Shown piece after piece: positions 8,168 through 17,064 of a stretch of DNA of 64,000 nucleotides. Both the position numbers and the translations under genes were made by a program. The DNA comes from an uncultured Sphingomonas sp. GTDB lineage: Bacteria > Pseudomonadota > Alphaproteobacteria > Sphingomonadales > Sphingomonadaceae. The notes beneath the pieces were generated by a model. The model saw only the letters and a program-made list of their open reading frames with translations, ran no database searches and was not told the origin of the DNA. The stretch lies in contig NZ_CALMPA010000045.1 in NCBI RefSeq assembly GCF_937871615.1, forward strand, positions 186,001 through 250,000. The letters run 5' to 3'. Position 1 is the first letter of the stretch. Every line of letters begins with the position of its first letter.

Positions 8168-9457
8168 ATGACGGCGCGGAGCGCGACACAAACCCAAGGC
8201 GCGGGCACCGGCTCGCTGGGAACCGCCGCGATCGTCGGGGTGATGTTCTTCATCTTCGGATTCGTGACGTGGCTCAACGGCCCGCTGATTACGTTCGTGA
8301 AGCTCGCCTTCACGCTCGATGACGTATCGGCCTTCATGGTGCCGATGGTGTTCTACATGTCCTATTTCTTCCTCGCGCTGCCCTCCGCGATGATCCTGCG
8401 GCGGACGGGGATGAAAAAGGGCATGACGCTCGGCCTGTTCATCATGGCGCTCGGCGCGATCGTCTTCGGCCAGATGGCTACGACCCGCATCTTCTCCGGC
8501 GCGCTTTCCGGCCTGTTCATCATCGGCGGCGGCCTCGCCATCCTGCAGACGGCGGCCAACCCCTATGTTTCGATTCTCGGCCCGATCGAAAGCGCCGCGC
8601 AGCGCATCGCGGTGATGGGGATATTCAACAAGCTGGCCGGCATCCTCGCGCCGGTGGTGATCGGCACGCTCGTGCTGCATGGCGTGGGCGCGCTGGACGT
8701 GCAGGTGAAGGCCGCCGCGAACCATGCCGAGCGCGAGGCGCTGCTCGATGCCTTCGCCGCCAATATCCACACGCCCTATATGATAATGGCCGGGCTGCTG
8801 GCGTTGCTCGGCCTTGTCGTGCTGCGCTCCCCCCTGCCAGATATCAGGCCCGAACCATCACCCCGCGCGCAATCGGGCGGCGATCGCGGGCTGCTCGCCT
8901 TCCCGCATCTCTGGCTCGGCGCATTGTGCCTGTTCCTCTATGTCGGCGTGGAGGTGATGGCCGGCGACGCGATCGGATCATACGGCCACAGCTTCGGCCT
9001 GCCGCTTGAGGAAACCGCCTTCTACACCTCGTTCACGCTCGCCGCGATGTTGCTCGGCTATCTCGCCGGCCTCGTCCTCATTCCGCGGTTCATCTCGCAG
9101 GAACGCTATCTGGCGATCTCCGCTGTCATGGGCGTGGTGCTGGTGATCGGCGCTTACATGACCACCGGCTATATCTCGGTCGCGTGCGTCGCGGCGCTCG
9201 GCTTTGCCAATGCGATGATGTGGCCGGCGATCTTCCCGCTCGCGATCCGCGATCTTGGCCGGTTCACCGAAACCGGCTCGGCGATCCTCATCATGGCGAT
9301 TTGCGGCGGCGCGATCCTGCCGCAGATTTTCGCCCATATGAAAGATTATTTCGACTTCCAGCTCGTCTTCCTGCTCATCATGGTGCCGGCATATTGCTAC
9401 ATCTTCTTCTTCGGCATCTGGGGCAGCCGCGTGAATCAGGCTGAGGCCGCCGAATGA
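8168..9457 (+). CDS. nagP: GlcNAc/hexose MFS transporter (NagP-like, FHS family)
   Basis: 429 residues with about 12 hydrophobic segments. It has features of the fucose/glucose-galactose (FHS) branch of the major facilitator family, including FFIFGFVTWLNGPLI in helix 1 and LQTAANPYVSILGP. NagP of Shewanella and Xanthomonas carries GlcNAc across the inner membrane as free sugar. The downstream nagA, deaminase and ROK kinase genes make the same substrate likely here. GGGAGG lies just upstream of the ATG. It is the first gene of the operon; its stop overlaps the start of cutC by four bases. Glucose or fucose transport is the alternative if context misleads. Confidence 0.85.
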   Translation: MTARSATQTQGAGTGSLGTAAIVGVMFFIFGFVTWLNGPLITFVKLAFTLDDVSAFMVPMVFYMSYFFLALPSAMILRRTGMKKGMTLGLFIMALGAIVFGQMATTRIFSGALSGLFIIGGGLAILQTAANPYVSILGPIESAAQRIAVMGIFNKLAGILAPVVIGTLVLHGVGALDVQVKAAANHAEREALLDAFAANIHTPYMIMAGLLALLGLVVLRSPLPDIRPEPSPRAQSGGDRGLLAFPHLWLGALCLFLYVGVEVMAGDAIGSYGHSFGLPLEETAFYTSFTLAAMLLGYLAGLVLIPRFISQERYLAISAVMGVVLVIGAYMTTGYISVACVAALGFANAMMWPAIFPLAIRDLGRFTETGSAILIMAICGGAILPQIFAHMKDYFDFQLVFLLIMVPAYCYIFFFGIWGSRVNQAEAAE

Positions 9458-10173
9458 CCCTGCTCGAAGTCTGCGTCGACACGCCCGCCGGGCTGCTGGC
9501 GGCGGCGGAGAACGGCGCGGATCGGATCGAGCTGTGTTCGGCGCTGGCGACGGGCGGGCTCACCCCCACCGCCGGTCTGATGGCGCTCGCCGCCGCGCTT
9601 TCGATCCCGACGCGCGCGATGATCCGCCCGCGCGGCGGCTCGTTCGTTTTCGATGCCGCCGAATGCGATGTGATGCTTCGTGATATCGACGCGGCGCGCG
9701 CCGCCGGGCTTGAGGGCATCGTGATCGGCGCGATGACCCGCGACGGCCTGCTCGATCACGCGTTGCTCGAACGGCTGATGCGCCACGCACAGGGCCTGAA
9801 GATCACGCTGCATCGCGCGGTCGATCTGCTGGCCGATCCGGTCGAGGCGGTCGATCCGGCGATCGCGCTCGGCATGTCCACGATCCTCACCTCGGGCGGC
9901 GCCCGCAAGGCGGTGGACGGCGTGGAGGTGATCGCCGCGATGCACGAGCGCGCGCACGGCGGCATCGAGATACTCGCCGGCAGCGGCGTCAACGCGGGCA
10001 ATGCGCAGGCGATCCTTGCCGCGACGGGCATCAGCGCGCTTCATGCCTCGTGCAGCCGCCCCGTCACCGCCACGGACGCGCGCCTGCTCGATCTGGGGTT
10101 CGAGACTCCCGGCCGCTTCGAAACCGATGGCGCGCTCGTCGCCGCGCTCCGCCATGCGATGCGCGGAGCGTAA
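9454..10173 (+). CDS. cutC: CutC family protein
   Basis: 239 residues, a single TIM-barrel CutC domain. Family motifs are LEVCVDTPAGLLAAAENGADRI cut to its core AAENGADRIELC, MIRPRGGSFVF, and LTSGGA with GSGVN near the end. CutC was named for copper tolerance in E. coli, but that role has been disputed and its chemistry is not established. Here it overlaps the sugar permease by four bases (ATGA) and is followed by the aminosugar deaminase, so it is co-translated inside a carbohydrate operon. A sugar-related role is more consistent with this context than copper handling. Confidence 0.88.
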   Translation: MTLLEVCVDTPAGLLAAAENGADRIELCSALATGGLTPTAGLMALAAALSIPTRAMIRPRGGSFVFDAAECDVMLRDIDAARAAGLEGIVIGAMTRDGLLDHALLERLMRHAQGLKITLHRAVDLLADPVEAVDPAIALGMSTILTSGGARKAVDGVEVIAAMHERAHGGIEILAGSGVNAGNAQAILAATGISALHASCSRPVTATDARLLDLGFETPGRFETDGALVAALRHAMRGA

Positions 10174-10193
10174 ATCCCCGGCACCGCCAACAG

Positions 10194-11273
10194 ATGACCA
10201 GAGCAACACCGAACCTTATGCCCAGCACCCTCGCGGAAGGCCGCGCCACGCACCCCGAACAGACTCTGATGCACGCGGAAGCGGGCGACGCCGCAAACGC
10301 CGCCGCGCGCTTCCTCACCGGCAATGCGGAAACGCTGGCGCGGATCGCCGCGCGCCTGCGCGCCACGCCGCCGGCGTTCGTCGCCACCTGCGCGCGCGGA
10401 TCATCCGACCATGCGGCGACCTACGGGAAATATCTGTTCGAAACGCTGATCGGCATCCCAACCGCGTCCGCCGCGCCATCGGTCGCCTCGATCTTCACCG
10501 CGCCGCTCCGCGCGCGCGGCGCATTGTGCATCGCGATTTCGCAATCCGGGCGCAGCCCCGATCTGTTGCGGACGGTGGAGGCCTATAAGACTGCCGGCGC
10601 GTTCACCGTCGCGGTGGTCAACGATGCAGCCTCCCCCCTCGCCTCGCTGACCGACGAGACGCTGCTGCTGCACGCCGGCCCGGAACGATCGGTGGCGGCA
10701 ACCAAATCCTATATTACCTCGCTCGTCGCCCTTGCCGCGCTCGCCGCGCATTGGGCGGACGACCGGGCATTGCTCGACGCGCTCGCGCGGCTGCCGGGCG
10801 ATCTGGCCCATGCGTTCGATCTCGACTGGGGCGCGGCATTGACCGCGCTGTCGGGCGCGACCAACCTGTTCGTGATGGGCCGTGGATACAGCCTTGCCGT
10901 GGCGCAGGAAGCCGCGCTGAAACTGAAGGAGACCTGCGCGCTCCATGCCGAGGCATTCTCCTCCGCCGAGGTGCGCCACGGGCCGATGGCGATCGTTGGC
11001 GAAGGCTTCCCGATCCTCGCCTTCGCCACTTCGGACAAGGTGGGTGACGATGTCCGCACCGCCGCGGGCGAGTTCGAGGCGCGCGGGGCGACGGTGGCGA
11101 TCGCCGATGCGAGCGATCCGGCGGCGCACCTGCCCACGATCGCGGCGAACCCCATCGTCGAGCCGATCCTGATGATCCAGAGCTTCTATCGCTTCGTGAA
11201 CCTGCTCGCGGCGGCACGCGGGCTCGATCCCGATGCGCCACCGCATCTGCGCAAGGTGACGCAGACGCTATGA
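10194..11273 (+). CDS. nagB-II: SIS-domain glucosamine-6-phosphate deaminase (NagB-II/GlmS-like)
   Basis: 359 residues with two SIS sugar-isomerase domains. The first has CARGSSDHAATYGKY and AISQSGRSPDL. The second has GRGYSLAVAQEAALKLKET and SSAEVRHGPM, as in the isomerase half of GlmS. The N-terminal glutaminase domain of GlmS is absent, as in the NagB-II deaminases that replace NagB in many proteobacterial GlcNAc pathways. Its predicted job is converting glucosamine-6-phosphate to fructose-6-phosphate and ammonia. Starts at 10194 (MTRATPN) and 10218 (MPSTLAE) both lack a strong ribosome-binding site. The stop overlaps nagA by four bases. Confidence 0.87.
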   Translation: MTRATPNLMPSTLAEGRATHPEQTLMHAEAGDAANAAARFLTGNAETLARIAARLRATPPAFVATCARGSSDHAATYGKYLFETLIGIPTASAAPSVASIFTAPLRARGALCIAISQSGRSPDLLRTVEAYKTAGAFTVAVVNDAASPLASLTDETLLLHAGPERSVAATKSYITSLVALAALAAHWADDRALLDALARLPGDLAHAFDLDWGAALTALSGATNLFVMGRGYSLAVAQEAALKLKETCALHAEAFSSAEVRHGPMAIVGEGFPILAFATSDKVGDDVRTAAGEFEARGATVAIADASDPAAHLPTIAANPIVEPILMIQSFYRFVNLLAAARGLDPDAPPHLRKVTQTL

Positions 11274-12391
11274 GCGGCACCCGCTTCATCAACGGCGCGA
11301 TCGCCGGCGGCCTCGACAGCCTCGTCATCGAAGGCGCGGCGATCGCCAGCCGCCCCGCGTCGCCCACCGATGCGACGGTCGACCTTGCCGGCGGCTATCT
11401 GCTGCCGGGCTTCATCGACACGCAGGTGAACGGCGGCGGCGATGTGCTGCTGAACGACAGCCCCACGGTGGAAGCGATCGCGCGGATCGGCGCCGCGCAC
11501 CGCCGCTATGGCACGACGAGCTTTCTGCCCACGCTGATCTCCGACGATCTCGACAAGGTGGATGCCGCGATGCGCGCGGTGGAGCAGGCGATCGACGCGG
11601 GCGTCCCCGGCGTAATCGGCATCCACCTGGAAGGGCCGTTTCTGAACGCCGCGCGCAAGGGAACGCATGACCCTGCGAAATTCCGCACGCTCGATGATGA
11701 TGCGATCGCGTTGCTCTCCAGCCTGAAGGCTGGCCGCACACTGGTTACGCTCGCGCCCGAAACCTGCACCGATGACGACATCCGCCGGCTGGCTTCGGCC
11801 AGCGTGGTCGTTGCGGCCGGGCATACCGACGCCTCGTATGAGCGGATGAAATCGGCCTTCGCGGCGGGCGTGTCTGGTGTGACGCACCTGTTCAACGCCA
11901 TGTCCCCGCTCAGCCATCGCGCGCCTGGCGTCGTCGGCGCGACGCTGGAGGATGAGCAGGCTTATGCCGGTATCATCGTGGACGGCCATCACGTGTCACC
12001 CGCCGCGCTGCGGATCGCGATCCGCTCACGCCCGCGCGATCGCTTCATGCTGGTGACCGATGCCATGCCAACGGTCGGCAGCGCGACCAAGACGTTCAGC
12101 CTGCAAGGCAAGACGATCCGCGCGAATAACGGCGTGTGCATGGAGGAGAACGGCACGCTCGCCGGCTCCGATCTCGATATGGAAACCGCGCTGCGCAACG
12201 CGGTGGCGATGATCGGCCTGTCGGTGGATGAAGCATCGTTCATGGCATCCGGCGCGCCGGCGGCGTTCCTCGGGCTGCGCGATCGCGGGTCGCTTATCCC
12301 CGGCCAGCGCGCCGATCTGGTCTGGCTGGACGCGGAGCTTCGCCTGCGCGCCGTCTGGCAGGCGGGCGAACGCGTCCCGCCCGCCGCCTGA
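11270..12391 (+). CDS. nagA: N-acetylglucosamine-6-phosphate deacetylase
   Basis: 373 residues, the usual NagA length, an amidohydrolase-superfamily barrel. Visible active-site elements are IHLEGPF (metal ligand Glu121), GHTDAS (His185), HLFNAMSP (His206) and the catalytic Asp264 in VTDAMP. It removes acetate from GlcNAc-6-phosphate, between the kinase and the deaminase steps. The start codon overlaps the deaminase stop (ATGA), showing tight coupling. A 94-bp gap follows before the ROK kinase gene. Confidence 0.95.
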   Translation: MSGTRFINGAIAGGLDSLVIEGAAIASRPASPTDATVDLAGGYLLPGFIDTQVNGGGDVLLNDSPTVEAIARIGAAHRRYGTTSFLPTLISDDLDKVDAAMRAVEQAIDAGVPGVIGIHLEGPFLNAARKGTHDPAKFRTLDDDAIALLSSLKAGRTLVTLAPETCTDDDIRRLASASVVVAAGHTDASYERMKSAFAAGVSGVTHLFNAMSPLSHRAPGVVGATLEDEQAYAGIIVDGHHVSPAALRIAIRSRPRDRFMLVTDAMPTVGSATKTFSLQGKTIRANNGVCMEENGTLAGSDLDMETALRNAVAMIGLSVDEASFMASGAPAAFLGLRDRGSLIPGQRADLVWLDAELRLRAVWQAGERVPPAA

Positions 12392-12485
12392 ATCTGTTGC
12401 TTTGCGAAATTCATGATTACGGCGGTTGCCGGCATCGAGCCGCGACCGCGCGAGACCTCTGCACAAGGTCGATAGGAGGCAAGAA

Positions 12486-13388
12486 GTGAGGATCTGCGCC
12501 GACGTTGGCGGCTCTTTCGTGGATATGGCGCTGGTCGACGAGAACGCGTCGATCCATCATCGCGCCAAATTTCCGACCCCGGTTGATGACTGGGATGCCT
12601 TTGTCGATATCTTCCGCCAGTTTCAGGCCGCCCATGCCGGCAGCATGGCGCCGGATGATGCGATCTCGATCGCGATCGCCGGGCTTGTCGCGCGTGATGG
12701 CGGCAGGATCATTTCCGCCAATGTGAGTTGCACGCACGGTCGCCCGCTCGCGCATGATCTCGCATCGGCGCTCGGTCGCCCCGTTTTCGTCATCAACGAT
12801 GCCGACGCCTTCGTGCTGGGGGAGGCCCGGCTGGGCGTGGCCGTCGGGCACGATCGGGTTTTCGGCCTGATCCTGGGCACTGGCGTCGGCGGCGGCATCA
12901 TCGAGAATGGCCGCGTCGTCACCAGCGCGCTTGGCGTTGGCGGCGAATGGGGCCACGGCCAGATGATGATCCCCGCCCCCAATATGCCGGGCGCGATCCC
13001 GGTGTTCAAATGCGGCTGCGGGCGGACGGGGTGCCTCGATACGCTGGGCAGCGCGCGCGGCATCGAACGGCTTCATCTTTTCCTGAGCGGCGAGACGCTG
13101 ACCAGCAAGGAGATCACGCACGGCTTCAGCGCGGGCGATCCGAAAACCATCACCACGGTTGAATATTTCACCGACCTGTTGGCGGGCGCCCTGTCGGCCA
13201 TCCTCAATACTTTTCCGGCGAGCATCGTGCCGGTGGGCGGCGGGCTTTCCAATTCCGGCGAGTTGATCGCCCATATCGACCGCAAGGTTCGTGCAAACAT
13301 GCTGTCCGCGCCTGCCCAACCCATTCTGGCGACGACGATTCTCGGCGGAAACGCGGGCTTGCTGGGCGCCTATTTCGCGGCGGAGTGA
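12486..13388 (+). CDS. ROK family sugar kinase, probable N-acetylglucosamine kinase
   Basis: 300 residues starting at GTG 12486, chosen because a perfect AGGAGG sits seven bases upstream; the longer frame from 12426 lacks such a site. There is no DNA-binding domain. An ATP-binding phosphate-1 motif (ADVGGSFVDMAL) opens the protein. GLILGTGVGGGI and the ROK zinc motif CGCGRTGCLD follow. Because the permease delivers unphosphorylated sugar and NagA needs GlcNAc-6-phosphate, a GlcNAc kinase is the missing step and this is the only candidate in the operon. Glucokinase or fructokinase activity cannot be excluded from sequence alone. Confidence 0.87.
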   Translation: MRICADVGGSFVDMALVDENASIHHRAKFPTPVDDWDAFVDIFRQFQAAHAGSMAPDDAISIAIAGLVARDGGRIISANVSCTHGRPLAHDLASALGRPVFVINDADAFVLGEARLGVAVGHDRVFGLILGTGVGGGIIENGRVVTSALGVGGEWGHGQMMIPAPNMPGAIPVFKCGCGRTGCLDTLGSARGIERLHLFLSGETLTSKEITHGFSAGDPKTITTVEYFTDLLAGALSAILNTFPASIVPVGGGLSNSGELIAHIDRKVRANMLSAPAQPILATTILGGNAGLLGAYFAAE

Positions 13389-13459
13389 TCGGGCCGGGCT
13401 GTCCCCGGCGGCAGCCACCGGCTATTGCGGAACGGCATCCCAGACACAGGCGGGCGGAT

Positions 13460-14548
13460 ATGGATTTCTCGGCGCTGCAACAGACCAGCAAGATCGGCGA
13501 CGCATGGCGCTATCCCGAAGCGGAAGCGCGACGCAATGGGTTGCTGCACGTCGATTCCGATCCCGACCATCGCCTCTACTGGGAAGAATATGGCAATCCG
13601 GCGGGCGAGCCGGTCATGGTGCTGCACGGCGGCCCCGGCGGGGCGTGTTCCCCGGCGATGGCGCGCTATTTCGATCCCGCGCGCTATCGCGTGATCCTGT
13701 TCGATCAGCGCGGCTGCGGCAAAAGCGAGCCGACGGTGGCATCGGCGGGCGCCGCGATCGCGCTCACCAACAACACCACGCCGCATCTCGTCGCGGATAT
13801 CAACCGGCTGCGTGACGCGCTCGGCATCACCGGGCGGATGCACGTATTCGGGGGAAGCTGGGGCAGCACGCTGGCGATGGCCTATGCGATCGCGCACCCC
13901 GAGCATTGCGCGAGCCTGATCCTGCGCGGCATCTTCCTCGGCGCGGCGGAAGACCTCCATTTCATGTATCAGGGCAATGCTGCGACGTTCGCTGCTGCCC
14001 CGTTCGCGCTCACCGCGCCGGGCGCCTATGTCAGCTATCCCGAGGCGTGGCGCGCGTTTCTGACGCCGATCGCCCCCGCCGATCGCGGGGACGTGATGCG
14101 CGCCTATAAAGCGATCTTCGACATGGTCCCGGTGACGCAAGACGAGCGCGAGCGCCAGCTCGCGGCGGCGCTCGCCTGGTCGGTGTGGGAGGGGACAATT
14201 TCCAATGCGATCCCCGATACCGGCGACAGCGGAAAGTTCGGCGACGAGACATTCGCCTTGTGCTTCGCGCAGATCGAGGCGCATTTCTTCGCCAATGCGC
14301 TGTTCATGGCGCCGGATCACATCATCCGCAGCGCCGCCACGCTGGCGCGCATCCCGATCCATATCGTCCACGGGCGGTTCGATCTCGTCTGCCCGTTGAC
14401 CCAGGCGTCGCGCCTTGTCGCGGCCCTTGCCGATGCCGGTGCGACGCCCGCAACCTTCGTCGTGACCAACGCCGGGCACAGCGCGATGGAGCGTGAGAAC
14501 GCCCTCGCGCTGACCGCGATCATGGATGGCCTGCCCGCGCTCGCCTGA
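13460..14548 (+). CDS. pip: Proline iminopeptidase (S33, alpha/beta hydrolase)
   Basis: 362 residues. The oxyanion motif HGGPGG (56-61), FDQRGCGKSEP, the nucleophile elbow GGSWGS (Ser133), a late Asp in HGRFDLVCP and His in NAGHS fit the S33 prolyl aminopeptidase family, which removes N-terminal proline from peptides in the cytoplasm. There is no signal peptide. It lies 71 bp after the ROK kinase gene on the same strand and probably shares its transcript. An aminopeptidase next to amino-sugar genes could help use glycopeptide or peptidoglycan fragments, but this is only suggested by position. It converges on the DUF2520 gene. Confidence 0.88.
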   Translation: MDFSALQQTSKIGDAWRYPEAEARRNGLLHVDSDPDHRLYWEEYGNPAGEPVMVLHGGPGGACSPAMARYFDPARYRVILFDQRGCGKSEPTVASAGAAIALTNNTTPHLVADINRLRDALGITGRMHVFGGSWGSTLAMAYAIAHPEHCASLILRGIFLGAAEDLHFMYQGNAATFAAAPFALTAPGAYVSYPEAWRAFLTPIAPADRGDVMRAYKAIFDMVPVTQDERERQLAAALAWSVWEGTISNAIPDTGDSGKFGDETFALCFAQIEAHFFANALFMAPDHIIRSAATLARIPIHIVHGRFDLVCPLTQASRLVAALADAGATPATFVVTNAGHSAMERENALALTAIMDGLPALA

Positions 14549-14579
14549 ACACACCCGAAGCGCGGCGAACAATGCGCGA

Positions 14580-15455
14580 TCACGCCAGGCTTTCGCGCAG
14601 CCCGGCCACGGGTTCGCGCTCGCCCATGCGCTCCAGTTCATCAAGCGTGGCGATCGCCATCGCGCGATATGCCGGCAGGGTTTCGGGGCAGTAATCATCC
14701 AGCGCGTCCAGATGGTTGCGGATCGTTTCGCTATCGCCACGCAGCAGCGGGCCGGACAAGGCCGCGAACCCGTGTGCCAGGCTGTTCTCCAGCGCCGCGC
14801 GAACCAGCGGCGCGAGCAACGCCCGCGGCTCCTCCACGCCCGCCACCGCCAGCGCGCGGGATGATCCGCTCAGCAACGTCACCAGATGGTTCGCGGCGTG
14901 GCACAAAGCAGCGTGATAGAGCGAGCGATGACCTTCCGATATCGCGATCGCGACGCCACCCAGCAGCCGCACCACCTGCCCCGCGCGCGCATCGGCCTCC
15001 GCGCTCGATCCCGTAACCGCGAAGCGCGCGCCCGCCATGCGCGACACTTCGTTCGATGGATCGCCGGTGAAGGTCATCACCGGATGGATCGCGGCGGTTA
15101 TCGCGCCCCGCGCCCTGAGCGGTTCCAGGATCGCCACGCCGCTGCGCCCGCTCACGTGGAAAATGAACGGCGACCGCCCCTCGGGCAGCGCGCGACAGAG
15201 TTCCGCAACGACGGGTTCGATCGCATCGTCGGACACCGCGATGACGATCAGGTCACACGCCTCGGCAAGAATGTCGTAGCGCGCCACGGCTGTCGCGCGC
15301 GCCACCTGCGCCACTGCGGCATCCCGCCCGGCGGGTGAGCGACCGTATAGCAACGGTGGTGCCGCCGAATGCGCGCCAAGGCCGAGCGCGAGCGCGCGCG
15401 CGACCCGCCCCGAGCCGACCACCCCGATCTGCCGATATGCCATCCCGTCCGTCAT
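14580..15455 (-). CDS. Rossmann-fold DUF2520 protein
   Basis: 291 residues. The N-terminal NAD(P)-binding motif is GVVGSGRVARALALGL and the C-terminal half is helical (DUF2520), with HAALCHAANHLVTLL. This architecture resembles F420-dependent, ketopantoate or 6-phosphogluconate-type dehydrogenases, but substrates are unknown for the family. The start may be ATG 15455 or the ATG four codons later (15443), which sits closer to the conserved fold; neither has a clear ribosome-binding site. It ends 31 bp from the pip stop with no obvious terminator between. Confidence 0.75.
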   Translation of the reverse strand: MTDGMAYRQIGVVGSGRVARALALGLGAHSAAPPLLYGRSPAGRDAAVAQVARATAVARYDILAEACDLIVIAVSDDAIEPVVAELCRALPEGRSPFIFHVSGRSGVAILEPLRARGAITAAIHPVMTFTGDPSNEVSRMAGARFAVTGSSAEADARAGQVVRLLGGVAIAISEGHRSLYHAALCHAANHLVTLLSGSSRALAVAGVEEPRALLAPLVRAALENSLAHGFAALSGPLLRGDSETIRNHLDALDDYCPETLPAYRAMAIATLDELERMGEREPVAGLRESLA

Positions 15456-15537
15456 ACCGCGCGTTTAACGTGGCTGGCCGAATCCAGCCATAGACGGCGA
15501 TCAACTCCGCACCCCCGTCACGTGGAGGAACCGTAGA

Positions 15538-15921
15538 TTAGCGACGCGGGCCACCGAAGCGGCTGCTTTCGAACGACACCGCGGCGGCGCCCCTGTCACC
15601 AAGCGGAATCTCCGCCGCCCCGTAAGCGCCTCGCGCGCCATTCGTCCCGATCATGAAGCCGACTTCACCGTGAACCCGGCGATCCGGCCCTGTCGGCCCC
15701 GGTTGTTCGCCGCGCGCGCGCGCCGCGCTCTCTACGGTATTGGCGTTCAGAATGGCATCGCGCTGCTCGTCCGTCAGCCGCCGGATATCGCCATCGGTGG
15801 CGGGCGCGGGCTGCGACGTTGCCGATTGCGCGACCGCCGCTGTCGCCCCGCACGACCATCCCAGCGCAAGAGCGAATGCGATCGACAGGGCGCGGGCGTT
15901 CGGCGACATCGGGCTGGTCAT
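15538..15921 (-). CDS. Small secreted protein of unknown function
   Basis: 127 residues. A signal peptide (ALSIAFALALGWSCGATA, cleavage near AVAQ) is followed by a polar segment with DIRRLTDEQRDAILNAN and a glycine-rich end (GARGAYGAAEIPLGDRGAAAVSFE). The last part could form a few beta strands. I recognise no domain. Periplasmic or surface location is inferred from the signal. It lies upstream of the DUF2520 gene on the same strand (82-bp gap) and may be co-transcribed. Codon use matches its neighbours. Confidence 0.6.
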   Translation of the reverse strand: MTSPMSPNARALSIAFALALGWSCGATAAVAQSATSQPAPATDGDIRRLTDEQRDAILNANTVESAARARGEQPGPTGPDRRVHGEVGFMIGTNGARGAYGAAEIPLGDRGAAAVSFESSRFGGPRR

Positions 15922-16030
15922 GCGCTTCTTATGGACCCGGCAAGCCTGACCACAAAGTGAACAATGCGCTGGCCGCCCGCGTCCACAACCGATCTCGACC
16001 CCGCGCCGGGAACCACGCTATGGGGCGCCC

Positions 16031-16717
16031 ATGCCCCTTCCCCACCCGCTCGACCGCCCGATCTGGCTGGCACTCAACGGTCGTCACGCGCGGTTCGCGC
16101 TCGTGCGGGGTGGCGCGCGGCGGTACGATCCGGCTTATGGAGTCTTCGCCGCCGTTGAAGACCGTTCCGACGCCAGCCTCGCCAATCTCGCCGCGCTCGT
16201 GGCCGAACATGGCGACGTGGCGTTGCTCGAGGCCGATCCGCCCGGCGAGGCGCCGGGCGTGATCGTCGCATCACAGGATCTCGGCGTTCAGATGACGACG
16301 AGCCGCCTCACGCCTGGCCCAACCCCGCCCGTCCAGCTTGTGCCCCTTGGTGAAAGCGACGCGGCGGAGATGCTGGCGCTCGCGACGCTCACCGAACCCG
16401 GCCCGTTCTTTGGCCGCACGCATCAACTGGGCGATTTTTTCGGCATAAAGGCGGACGGGCGCCTCGTCGCCATGGCGGGCGAGCGCATGAAACCCGATGG
16501 CTTCACCGAGGTGAGCGGAGTCTGCACGCATCCGGATTATCGCGGTCGCGGGTTTGCCGCCGCACTGATGCGGCTGGTGGCGAAACGCATTCTGGATCGC
16601 GGCGAAATGCCGTTTCTGCACGCTTATGCCAGCAATCGCGGCGCAATCGCGCTGTATGAAACGCTTGGCTTCGCGGTGCGGCGTGAGGTGCTGATGACGA
16701 GGCTTACGCGGGGATAG
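16031..16717 (+). CDS. GNAT family N-acetyltransferase (FR47-like)
   Basis: 228 residues. The C-terminal half is an acetyl-CoA binding GNAT fold. The motif A region reads VSGVCTHPDYRGRGFAAALM, and the end has NRGAIALYETLGFAVRRE, typical of the FR47 branch. The first 100 residues form a separate, poorly conserved N-terminal part common in these proteins. The acceptor is unknown. The ATG at 16031 lacks a strong ribosome-binding site. It stands alone between minus-strand genes and the receptor unit at 17065. Confidence 0.8.
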   Translation: MPLPHPLDRPIWLALNGRHARFALVRGGARRYDPAYGVFAAVEDRSDASLANLAALVAEHGDVALLEADPPGEAPGVIVASQDLGVQMTTSRLTPGPTPPVQLVPLGESDAAEMLALATLTEPGPFFGRTHQLGDFFGIKADGRLVAMAGERMKPDGFTEVSGVCTHPDYRGRGFAAALMRLVAKRILDRGEMPFLHAYASNRGAIALYETLGFAVRREVLMTRLTRG

Positions 16718-17064
16718 CGAAAATCCGCCGGCGCTCCCGCCCGCCAGATCGCAATGATCCGCCCGGCCCGATCCGGCAGCCCTGCTCAAGCCGCGAGTCC
16801 GCCCCCGCCGGGGAGCCGCGCCGGATCGGCACCGTCCATTTGCATCATTAGTTTCACAATCTAATGAAAAAAAGACCAATTATTTCAATATCAGTGCGGT
16901 AATTTAAAATTGCGTTGACGGGCGTTTCGGTTTCAAATTTACGCGATCCGCGCGACGAAGATCGTGCGGACGCAAAGGGAATTCCCGAGTGGGTGCAAAC
17001 CTTGCTCGGGCGGTGAATTGAGACGCGGGGACATGGTCGCCCGCACGCAAAGGGGGGATAAAGC
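16718..17064 (+). promoter_or_regulatory. Intergenic region upstream of the second receptor
   Basis: No gene is seen in these 347 bases. Bases 16845-16945 are markedly AT-rich compared with the window, as expected of a promoter region. A TTGACG hexamer lies at 16915-16920, with TTTACG as a poor -10 match 17 bp on. A long 5' leader of about 110 bases would then precede the receptor start. No clear operator or riboswitch was recognised. Confidence 0.4.
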
